Assembly (NCBI GenBank): GCA_964641215.1
Contig: CAZXKD010000019.1
Location: 1 to 24,250, forward strand
Source of the DNA: 13-1-40CM-70-15 sp964641215
GTDB taxonomy: Bacteria > Gemmatimonadota > Gemmatimonadetes > Gemmatimonadales > GWC2-71-9
Length of the DNA stretch: 24,250 bases
Direction of reading: 5' to 3'
This document shows, piece after piece, positions 5,874-12,684 of this stretch. Position numbers and translations under genes: made by a program. Positions within the stretch are counted from its first letter, which is position 1, and each line of letters opens with the position of its first letter. A model generated the notes under the pieces. The model had not been told where the DNA came from, did no database searches, and saw only the letters and a program-made list of their open reading frames with translations.

Positions 5874-7525
5874 TCTCCCGCTTTGTCCTGGCCGGCATGG
5901 TGTTGGTGGCCGCCGCGTGCGGGGGCGGGGCGCGGCATAGCCTCCCCCTGCCGACGGCACTGACACCTGCTGCCACCTCATCCGTGCCCGCCTCCCCCAC
6001 AGCCCCGGCGAAGGGGGTGCCCGATTCGGCGCACCCGGCTGCCACGCCCCTACTCCTCTCCCCACCCCCTCTGGCGGATAGCCTGGCGGGGCGGAGCCGC
6101 CCCGACAGCACCGCCACGCTGGGCCCGCTGGTCCGGCCCGTTCACGATTCGACGGCTGCCGCGCCAGCGGTGCGCGGCGAGGAGGTGGCCCGGGAGGCCG
6201 AGCGGCTGTTCGGCGCCGAGGGCAAGGAGGTCATCGGCGCGGCGCCGACGCCGGGCCGGCCCCTCTTTGACATCGACGTCACCACGTTCGCGACCAATCG
6301 CCGCGTCCTGGAATACCTCGAGTTCTTCCAGGTCGACGCCCGGGACCGCTTCGAGATCTGGCTGTCGCGGCTGGGGCGCTACGAGGGGATGATCCGCGAG
6401 CGGCTGCGCACCCGGGGGCTGCCGGAGGACCTCATCTACCTGACGCTCATCGAGAGTGGGCTGTCGAACACGGCGGTCAGCCGGGCCCGCGCGGTGGGGA
6501 TGTGGCAGTTCATGGCCAGCACCGCGCGGTTGTACGGCCTGACCGTGGATCCCTGGGTGGACGAGCGCCGGGACCCCTATAAGGCGACGGACGCGGCGGT
6601 CACGTACCTCTCAGACCTGGTCCAACGCCTGGGGAGCGTGTACCTGGCCGCCGCGGCGTACAACGCCGGCGTCGCCCGGATCGAGCGCGGCGTCGCCCGC
6701 CTGCCGGGCGAGCAGGACACGCTGACCGATAATACCTTCTTCCAGCTCGCCGACCGGCGCTATCTCCGCCGGGAGACTCGCGACTACGTCCCCAAGCTCA
6801 TCGCAGCCTCGCTCATCGCCAAGCAGCCCGATCGCTACGGCTTCACGGAGATTCAGCGGCTGCCCCCCCTGGTCTTCGACGAGATCACGATCCCGGATGC
6901 CACAGGACTGGATGTTGTTGCGCGCCTTGCGGATACGAGCATCGCCGCGTTGCTGGAGCTCAATCCCCGGTTCGTGCGCGGCATCACGCCCCCCGGCCGC
7001 GAAGTGACGGTGCGGGTGCCGCGCGGCCGCGGCGCCCTCGCGGCGGCACGCTACGACACGCTCCCCGCGACCGAGCGCGTCACGTTCCTGGATCATTATG
7101 TGGCGCGGGGGCAGACCCTGTCGGAGATTGCGCGGCGCTACCGCGTCACAGTCACGATGATACAGAGCGCCAATCCGCAGTTGCGGCCCCACGCGCTCCG
7201 GGTGGGGCAGCGGATCATGATCCCGGTGAGCGGCCGCATCGTGCCGGCCTCCGCCTGGAGCGTACCGCCCGAGGGGCGGGTGCGGCGCATCAGCAGGGGT
7301 GGCGGGGCGACCGGGGGCGGATGGGGGGGGGGGAGGGAAGGGGGGTCGCATCGCGTGCGGGCCGGCGAAACGGCGACGCAGATCGCCCGGCGCTTCGGCG
7401 TCTCGCTCACTCGGCTGCTCGACTACAACGGCCTGACGCTGGCGTCGGTGATCCACGCTGGCGACGTGCTCAAGATCCCGGCGGCGGGCGCCTGCTCGTC
7501 CTCAGCCGCGGCGCGCGCCTGCTGA
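5870..7525 (+). CDS. mltD: MltD-type lipoprotein lytic transglycosylase with LysM domains
   Basis: ATG at 5870 overlaps the previous stop (ATGA) and gives 551 residues starting with a lipoprotein signal peptide whose lipobox VAAAC puts the lipidated Cys at 17. A Pro/Ala/Ser-rich linker runs to about 100. The SLT catalytic domain (about 145-275) has the Glu195 acid in LIYLTLIESGLSNTAV, then RAVGMWQFM and AAAAYNAGVAR. LysM modules follow at 407-452 (YVARGQTLSEIARRY...GQRIMIP) and 493-537 (HRVRAGETATQIARRF...GDVLKIP). A poly-Gly linker (477-492) lies between them. The enzyme would cleave the MurNAc-GlcNAc bond of peptidoglycan, forming 1,6-anhydroMurNAc, anchored at the envelope. It is the last gene of its run and is convergent with a second transglycosylase at 7587. 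Confidence 0.92.
   Translation: MISRFVLAGMVLVAAACGGGARHSLPLPTALTPAATSSVPASPTAPAKGVPDSAHPAATPLLLSPPPLADSLAGRSRPDSTATLGPLVRPVHDSTAAAPAVRGEEVAREAERLFGAEGKEVIGAAPTPGRPLFDIDVTTFATNRRVLEYLEFFQVDARDRFEIWLSRLGRYEGMIRERLRTRGLPEDLIYLTLIESGLSNTAVSRARAVGMWQFMASTARLYGLTVDPWVDERRDPYKATDAAVTYLSDLVQRLGSVYLAAAAYNAGVARIERGVARLPGEQDTLTDNTFFQLADRRYLRRETRDYVPKLIAASLIAKQPDRYGFTEIQRLPPLVFDEITIPDATGLDVVARLADTSIAALLELNPRFVRGITPPGREVTVRVPRGRGALAAARYDTLPATERVTFLDHYVARGQTLSEIARRYRVTVTMIQSANPQLRPHALRVGQRIMIPVSGRIVPASAWSVPPEGRVRRISRGGGATGGGWGGGREGGSHRVRAGETATQIARRFGVSLTRLLDYNGLTLASVIHAGDVLKIPAAGACSSSAAARAC
7323..7333 (+). repeat. Poly-G tract (11 G) in mltD linker
   Basis: Eleven G in a row lie within a region of repeated G-tracts (about 7311-7345) that encodes the Gly-rich linker between the LysM domains. 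Several G-runs of 3 or more close together could also form a G-quadruplex. The tract length may be wrong in a draft assembly. Confidence 0.8.
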
Positions 7526-7531
7526 AAACCA

Positions 7532-7560
7532 ACGCGGCCAGAGCATCGCTCTGGCCGCGT
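7532..7560 (-). terminator. Intrinsic terminator hairpin between convergent transglycosylase genes
   Basis: A perfect 13-bp inverted repeat (ACGCGGCCAGAGC and its complement) has a 3-nt loop. Read on the minus strand it follows the 7587 gene by 26 nt and is succeeded by TGGTTTTC, a short T-run. On the plus strand it starts 6 nt after the mltD stop but has no T-run, so any effect there would be weaker. Confidence 0.75.
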
Positions 7561-7586
7561 CGCACTGCACCCTCTCGACTGGACGC

Positions 7587-8252
7587 CTACTCGCTCGCCT
7601 GGACTCGTGGCCGGTGGTATCCCTTCATGACCGTCGTGGAGTAACCATTGCGCGGGTCCTTTCCGGCGCCCAGGAGCTCCTCCACCTTGCCCGGGCCGCG
7701 ATTGTAGGCCAGCAGCGCCCGTTCCAAGTTGCCGTCGTAGCGCTCCAGCAGATCCCGCAGGTAGCGGAAGCCCACCCGGAGGCTCGTTTCGCGCTCATAC
7801 AACTGCTCCGTCGTGAGGCCCGGCTCGTACAGCCGTGCGGTGCTGGGCAGGACTTGGGTCAGCCCCAGCGCTCCAGCCTTGCTCTTGGCGCGGGGGTTGA
7901 ACCCCGACTCGACCTTGACCAGGCGGAACGCCAGGTTCGGATCGACGCCCTCGGGCAAGGCGACATCGTAAATCGCCGCCGCCAGGTCGGCGGAGATGCC
8001 GTACTGGGAGGAATACTCAATGATGGCGTTGGCCCGCTCCAGCTGCACCCGGGCCACCGCCAGCTCGCCACGCGCGGCCTCCAGCTGCTGCGAGAGCGAG
8101 CGCAGCTCGCCCAGCAGCCCTGGCGCCGTCAGGGGCGCCGGCTGATCGTCCGCTGTGGCTCGTCGAGCCCAACCGCCGATGCTGCTCACGACCAACGCCC
8201 CGAGGAGGATCATCCCCCCCTGCAGCATCAGTTTCTGGGTTTTCGTATGCAT
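7587..8252 (-). CDS. Membrane-anchored lytic transglycosylase (SLT family)
   Basis: The 221-residue product starts MHTKTQKLMLQGGMILLGAL. A single hydrophobic segment at about 11-27 acts as an uncleaved anchor or signal. A coiled-coil-like linker follows (about 46-75, LRSLSQQLEAARGELAVARV). The SLT domain has Glu115 in AFRLVKVESGFNPRAKS, then GALGLTQVLPSTA (127-139) and LLAYNRGPG (180-188). These are the catalytic acid and substrate-groove motifs of Slt-like enzymes. It has no LysM domain, unlike its convergent neighbour at 5870. It would cleave peptidoglycan strands in the periplasm. It lies 87 nt downstream of moaC on the same strand and may have its own promoter in that spacer. Confidence 0.88.
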   Translation of the reverse strand: MHTKTQKLMLQGGMILLGALVVSSIGGWARRATADDQPAPLTAPGLLGELRSLSQQLEAARGELAVARVQLERANAIIEYSSQYGISADLAAAIYDVALPEGVDPNLAFRLVKVESGFNPRAKSKAGALGLTQVLPSTARLYEPGLTTEQLYERETSLRVGFRYLRDLLERYDGNLERALLAYNRGPGKVEELLGAGKDPRNGYSTTVMKGYHRPRVQASE

Positions 8253-8339
8253 AGCCCTCTCTTGTATGAGTCGACCGGTTCCGCACCACTACACTGGCGC
8301 GCCCCGGTCAACTGCCGATCAAGTGTGGCGGGCGGTGGG

Positions 8340-8828
8340 TCAAGTTACCCGGGGGACATCTCGATGCCAATCCCCACGGGTCCCGCCGGTCTTCTCCACC
8401 AGCCGCACGCCGAGGATCTCCATCTCTCGGTCGGAAGCTTTCACCATGTCGTAGACCGTCAGCAGCGCGACCGACACCGCGGTCAGCGCTTCCATCTCCA
8501 CACCGGTCTTGCCTACGACCTGGGCCGCCGCACGCACGCGGACGCCCGGGAGTCGCTCGTCCAGACTGGCCTCGACCTCGACGTGGTCGAGACCGACTGG
8601 ATGGCACAGCGGGATCAGGTCCGCGGTCCGCTTCGCTGCGAGGGTTCCCGCCACCTCGCTCACCGCGAGCACGTCCCCCTTGGCAATCGCCTCCTCTGTG
8701 ACGAGGCGAAAGGCGTCGGCGGACATCCTGATCGCGCCTTCAGCCACGGCCGTGCGAGCCGTAATCGGCTTATCGCCCACATCCACCATCCGGGCTCGAC
8801 CGGACGCGTCCAGATGGCTGAGCTTCAC
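8340..8828 (-). CDS. moaC: Cyclic pyranopterin monophosphate synthase MoaC
   Basis: The 162-residue length is typical of MoaC. Family blocks are clear: SHLDASGRARMVDVGDK at the N-terminus, ADLIPLCHPV with His76, and GVEMEALTAVSVALLTVYDM followed by Lys130, with Asp127 and Lys130 matching the catalytic Asp and Lys known in E. coli MoaC. The C-terminal KTGG motif is present. It converts the cyclised GTP product made by MoaA into cyclic pyranopterin monophosphate in molybdenum cofactor synthesis. Its ATG overlaps the holB stop by 4 nt, so it is translationally coupled to holB. That pairing is functionally unrelated and probably a matter of shared transcription. No other mo-genes are nearby. Confidence 0.95.
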   Translation of the reverse strand: MKLSHLDASGRARMVDVGDKPITARTAVAEGAIRMSADAFRLVTEEAIAKGDVLAVSEVAGTLAAKRTADLIPLCHPVGLDHVEVEASLDERLPGVRVRAAAQVVGKTGVEMEALTAVSVALLTVYDMVKASDREMEILGVRLVEKTGGTRGDWHRDVPRVT

Positions 8829-9937
8829 GCCGTTCCCTCCCCCCCCCTCGCTCCCGTCCCCTTCTCCGCCAGGTCTAGAGACAGAACGGCGGTCAAGAGC
8901 TGGGGGTTCACATTGCCTTGCGCCATCTCCCGAGCGTCGAGCACCCGGGTGAGCGCCTCCACGAGCGTATCTCCCTTTCTCCCCCCTCCGCTCTTCGCCC
9001 CCTCCGCCCGCACTTCTGTGCGCAAACGTTCGAGTAGGGCGTCTAGCATGTCGGTGAAGCCGCCCCGCGCCTGGTATGCGGGCTGTCGCAGCGCGTAGGC
9101 ATGGCGGCTCGTGGCGTCAGAGCGGACGGCCTCGAGATACGACTCCGCTCCCCCTGCCCCGCCCCCCTCCCCCCCTGCCTGGCCCCCAGGTGAGGCAAGT
9201 AGCCTGCCAATGCAACCCTCGGCGGCTGAGGCCATTTCCTGCAGTTTCGATGAGCTGGCTCCGGTTTTCATCTCGTGCTGAGCGAATGATGCCACGACAC
9301 TGTCTGTGAGCCTTGCCAATCTTACTCGCACGACGCGAGACAGGATGGTCGGCAGCAGGGCCTCGGGCTCGGTTGCGGTGAGCACGAAGACCGCGCTGAC
9401 CGGCGGTTCCTCCAGCGCCTTGAGCAGCGCGTTGGCGGCGGCCTCGGCCCCCTGCTGCGGCACCAGGAGCTCAGCCTCCCCTATGATGAAGACCTTGCGG
9501 GGGCCCATGGCCGGTGTAAGAGCGAGCCTTCGCAGCAGCAGTCGCACGGAGGCAATGCCGTGGCTGGCGAGGCCGGACGCGGCCTGGCTCAGAGGCTGAT
9601 TGCGGCGCGCCGCCATGGCGTCGACCAGCGCCTCCTCGACCAGGTCGACCTGCTTGTCGGCGTCCGTGCCCTTCTTGCTCAACTCGACCGGTACGAACCA
9701 ATGCAAGTCCGGGTGCTGGAGTCCTAGCGCGAGTCGGCAACTACGACACTCGCCGCACGGTTCGCGCGGTCCCGGTTGTTCACAGAGGAGGTATTGGGCG
9801 AGCCACAGCGCCAGCCGCTGTTTGCCGACTCCGTGCGGGCCTTCAAACAGGAGCGCTTGCGGCAACCGGCCGGAGGCGATGGCGCCTGCCAGCCGGTTGC
9901 GGATCCCCTCATGGCCGTACAGGGGGTGCAGAGGCAT
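8825..9937 (-). CDS. holB: DNA polymerase III delta' subunit
   Basis: The 370-residue protein starts MPLHPLYGHEGIRNRLAGAI, the usual N-terminus of the delta' AAA+ module. Walker A is FEGPHGVGKQ (Lys39, with Gln where Ser or Thr is usual). Four cysteines (52, 61, 64, 67) form the clamp-loader zinc site. RKVFIIGEAELL occupies the Walker B region with a degraded acidic pair, ANALLKALEEPP follows, and TILSRVVRVRL gives the sensor 1 and SRC-like region. The weakened ATPase motifs agree with delta' being a non-hydrolysing stator of the clamp loader. A Gly-rich patch near residues 253-263 and a C9 tract near the 3' end reflect homopolymers. No strong ribosome binding site is visible at 9937; an AT-rich leader lies upstream. 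Confidence 0.9.
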   Translation of the reverse strand: MPLHPLYGHEGIRNRLAGAIASGRLPQALLFEGPHGVGKQRLALWLAQYLLCEQPGPREPCGECRSCRLALGLQHPDLHWFVPVELSKKGTDADKQVDLVEEALVDAMAARRNQPLSQAASGLASHGIASVRLLLRRLALTPAMGPRKVFIIGEAELLVPQQGAEAAANALLKALEEPPVSAVFVLTATEPEALLPTILSRVVRVRLARLTDSVVASFAQHEMKTGASSSKLQEMASAAEGCIGRLLASPGGQAGGEGGGAGGAESYLEAVRSDATSRHAYALRQPAYQARGGFTDMLDALLERLRTEVRAEGAKSGGGRKGDTLVEALTRVLDAREMAQGNVNPQLLTAVLSLDLAEKGTGARGGEGTA

Positions 9938-10149
9938 TGGGCAATTTACTGGGGGTGACGCGTCGCCGCGACGCCGTATGAGTCAAACTATTTGTCCATA
10001 TATAGTTACTGCGCGTCTCCCGGGCTTGCGCCACCGTAACACGCTGTCAGTAAAGGCATTACCACAAAAAGTGAGCGCCCAATCGCTCATTAGTGCCCAT
10101 TCTTGCTTGTTTTTTGGTGTTTATTTGGGTTCAATGCGCTGAGACATGG
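9938..10149. other. AT-rich intergenic region between holB and the histidine kinase operon
   Basis: This 212-bp stretch is the longest gene-free piece of the window. Its composition stands out: 10081-10140 is about 60 percent AT. It holds a terminator for the kinase operon (10066-10089) and, nearer holB, a TATATA element (around 10000) that may be part of the holB promoter. I see no RNA gene and no convincing ORF in it. Confidence 0.6.
10066..10089 (-). terminator. Intrinsic terminator of the RR-HK-HK operon
   Basis: On the minus strand, a TGAGCG/CGCTCA stem with 6-nt loop ATTGGG is followed by CTTTTTG. It lies about 60 nt after the stop of the last kinase gene at 10150. The stem is short (6 bp), but the T-run and the position fit. 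Confidence 0.6.
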
Positions 10150-12684
10150 CTAGGGCCGACCGTCCAAAACATCGCGAACCTTCGTTGCCAGGTCCTCGGG
10201 GGAGAATGGCTTGGCCAGAAACGGGAAGCCGTCCTCGAGGACGCCGCGGTGCACCACGGCATCCCCAGTGTAGCCCGACATGTACAGCAGCTTGAGTTGC
10301 GGGCGCAGTGGACCCAGGCGCTGCGCGAGCTCTCTCCCGCTCATGCCCGGCATGACGACGTCGGTGAGGACCAGATGCAGTAGACCCGCGTGCTGCTGGG
10401 CGATCTGGAGGGCGGCGGCGCCGTCGGGCGCCTCCAAGACCGTGTACCCTTGGGCAGTGAGCACTTTCCGAGCGAGCGAGCGGATCGCATCGGCATCCTC
10501 GACGATCAACACCGTCTCTGTGCCCGTGGGCAGCCCATTCAGCACCGCTGGGCGCGCGGCCGGGTGGACGGGTTGGTCACAGCTGGGCAAGTAGATCTTG
10601 ACCGCCGTGCCGCTGCCGGGCTCGCTGTAGACCCAGATGTAGCCGCCGCTCTGCTTCACGATGCCGTACACGGTGGCCAGTCCCAACCCCGTGCCTTTGC
10701 CGACCTCTTTGGTAGTGAAAAAAGGCTCGAACAGATGAGCCTTGGCCTCGTCATCCATCCCGGTGCCGGTGTCGGAGACGACGAGCAGGACGTAGCGGCC
10801 CGGGATGATCGGCCCATGGGTTTCGGAGTAGGGCTCGCTCGCATCGATGTTGGCTGTCTGGATGGTGACCCGTCCGCCGTGCGGCATGGCGTCTCGGGCA
10901 TTGACGACGAGGTTCAAGATGACCTGTTCCAGCTGGCCGAGGTCGGCCTTCACGGGAGCCAGGGCGGGGTCGAGCTGGGTGACGAGCTCGATGGGCTCGC
11001 CGATGACGCGTCGCAGCATCCGGTCCAGGTCGACGACGAGGTCGTTGAGGTCGAGCACGCGGGGCGCGAGCATCTGGCGGCGACCGAAGGCCAGCAGCTT
11101 GCGCGTGAGCTCGGCGGCGCGCCCCGCCGCGTGGCGGATTTCGGCGACGTCGCCGCGCATCTGCGTGTTGGCGCCGACCTGGCGCTCCAGCAGGCTGCAG
11201 AAGCCGAGGATGGCGGTGAGCAGGTTGTTGAAGTCGTGCGCGATGCCACCGGCGAGCTGGCCGATGGCCTCCATCTTCTGGGACTGGCGCAGCTGCTCCT
11301 CGAGGCGGCGCCGTTCGGTGACGTCCTTGGCGAGCACGAGCCGGGCGCGCCGGCCTTCGAACTCGATCCAGTCCGACAGGATTTCCACGTCGATGAGGCT
11401 ACCGTCGTGTTTCCGGTGCTTGGTGTCGCTGACGCTGGCCAGGCCGCGGTCCTGGGCGCCGGGCGCCGCCTCGGCCCTGGCGATCTCGGGTGGGCGGATG
11501 TCGCGCAGGGTCATCCCCAGGAACGCCTCGCGCGACCAGCCGTAGCGCGCCACCGCGGCCTCGTTGACGGCGAGGAATCGCAGGGTGCTCGGGTCGTAGA
11601 CGAACATCGCCTCCGGGTTCGACTCGAACAGCAGGCGATAGCGGATCTCGCTGCGCCGCAGGTGCTCGTCGGCACGGGCGCGCTCGATGGCGCGCGCGAC
11701 CTGAGTGGACACGAATTGGAGGATGTCCCGCTCGCGCTCGCCATAGCGCACGCCCTCGGTGTAGGTCTGCACGACGAGGACGCCGATGGTCGTATCCCCG
11801 ATCTTGAGCGGCACGCCGACCCAGTCGAGGGACGGAGCGCCGATCAGCTCGACCTCGCCGCGACGCTCCATGTCCCGATACACCTCGGGGGTGGCGAGCA
11901 GCGCCTGCCCCGTGCGGATGACGTACTCGGTGAGCCCTTTGCCCCAGGGCTTGGGCGCGAACGCGTCGTCCACCTCGTCCACGAAGTAGGGGAAGCTGAT
12001 GATGCGCGTGGCGTCGTCGTAGAGGGCCACGTAGAAATTGGCGGCTGGCATGAGCTCGCCCACGATGCGGTGCACCGCGGCGAGGAGGTCCTGGAGGCTC
12101 TGGGCGCCGCTCGCCGCATCCGCGATGCGATACGTGGCCTGCTGCAGCCGTTCGGCCCGCCGCCGGTCCGTCACGTCGCGGAAGCTCCAGACCCGGCCCA
12201 CGGCCTGCCCGCCGATCATCTGCGGCTGGGAGTAGCGCTCGTAGACCCGGCCGTCCTTGAAGGCCAGGACGTCGAAGCTCGAAGCCTCCGGCCGCCCGTA
12301 CAGGTCCCGGATCTTGGCGACGAAGCCTGCGGGGTCGGTGAGCTGTTCCAGCACGTAGGCAATCAGCCGGTCGTCGTCGCGCGAGGTCAGCAGCCCGTCC
12401 GGAAGGCGCCACAGCTGGGCGAATTTGCGGTTGAAGCTGGCCACCCGGCCCTCGCGGTCCACGACCAGGATGCCGTCGGCGGTGGATTCGAGCGTGGCCG
12501 ACAGCAGCGAGAGCGTCTCGCGCAGCTGCTGCTCTGCGCCGGCGGGCGCCTCGCGGCCGCGCGTCAACGGGGCGGCGTCAGCCGGCTCGGCCGCAGCTCT
12601 GGGGTCGGAGGGCAGGGGGTCCACGATCGCCGCTGGCGAGAATAGAGCGAGGTGCGGCGATCCGCCAGCCCCCGACGTGCTCAC
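10150..12684 (-). CDS. Soluble hybrid histidine kinase PAS-GAF-PAS-HisKA-HATPase-REC
   Basis: GTG at 12684 overlaps the upstream kinase stop as GTGA and gives 844 residues. Domains in order: a low-complexity N-terminus (1-45), PAS (about 58-175), GAF (about 195-335), PAS (about 345-457), HisKA with His483 in GGIAHDFNNLLTAILG, HATPase_c (N box NLVVNARDAM 591-600, DTGTGMD 638-644, GKGTGLGLATVYG 662-674), and a C-terminal REC with Asp775 in LVLTDVVMPG and Lys825. No membrane helix is present, so it senses in the cytoplasm. All key phosphotransfer residues are intact. From the GAF domain on it is closely similar to the kinase encoded just upstream, which points to tandem duplication. The N-terminal REC of that paralogue is missing here. 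The ligand of the PAS and GAF domains is unknown. Confidence 0.93.
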   Translation of the reverse strand: MSTSGAGGSPHLALFSPAAIVDPLPSDPRAAAEPADAAPLTRGREAPAGAEQQLRETLSLLSATLESTADGILVVDREGRVASFNRKFAQLWRLPDGLLTSRDDDRLIAYVLEQLTDPAGFVAKIRDLYGRPEASSFDVLAFKDGRVYERYSQPQMIGGQAVGRVWSFRDVTDRRRAERLQQATYRIADAASGAQSLQDLLAAVHRIVGELMPAANFYVALYDDATRIISFPYFVDEVDDAFAPKPWGKGLTEYVIRTGQALLATPEVYRDMERRGEVELIGAPSLDWVGVPLKIGDTTIGVLVVQTYTEGVRYGERERDILQFVSTQVARAIERARADEHLRRSEIRYRLLFESNPEAMFVYDPSTLRFLAVNEAAVARYGWSREAFLGMTLRDIRPPEIARAEAAPGAQDRGLASVSDTKHRKHDGSLIDVEILSDWIEFEGRRARLVLAKDVTERRRLEEQLRQSQKMEAIGQLAGGIAHDFNNLLTAILGFCSLLERQVGANTQMRGDVAEIRHAAGRAAELTRKLLAFGRRQMLAPRVLDLNDLVVDLDRMLRRVIGEPIELVTQLDPALAPVKADLGQLEQVILNLVVNARDAMPHGGRVTIQTANIDASEPYSETHGPIIPGRYVLLVVSDTGTGMDDEAKAHLFEPFFTTKEVGKGTGLGLATVYGIVKQSGGYIWVYSEPGSGTAVKIYLPSCDQPVHPAARPAVLNGLPTGTETVLIVEDADAIRSLARKVLTAQGYTVLEAPDGAAALQIAQQHAGLLHLVLTDVVMPGMSGRELAQRLGPLRPQLKLLYMSGYTGDAVVHRGVLEDGFPFLAKPFSPEDLATKVRDVLDGRP

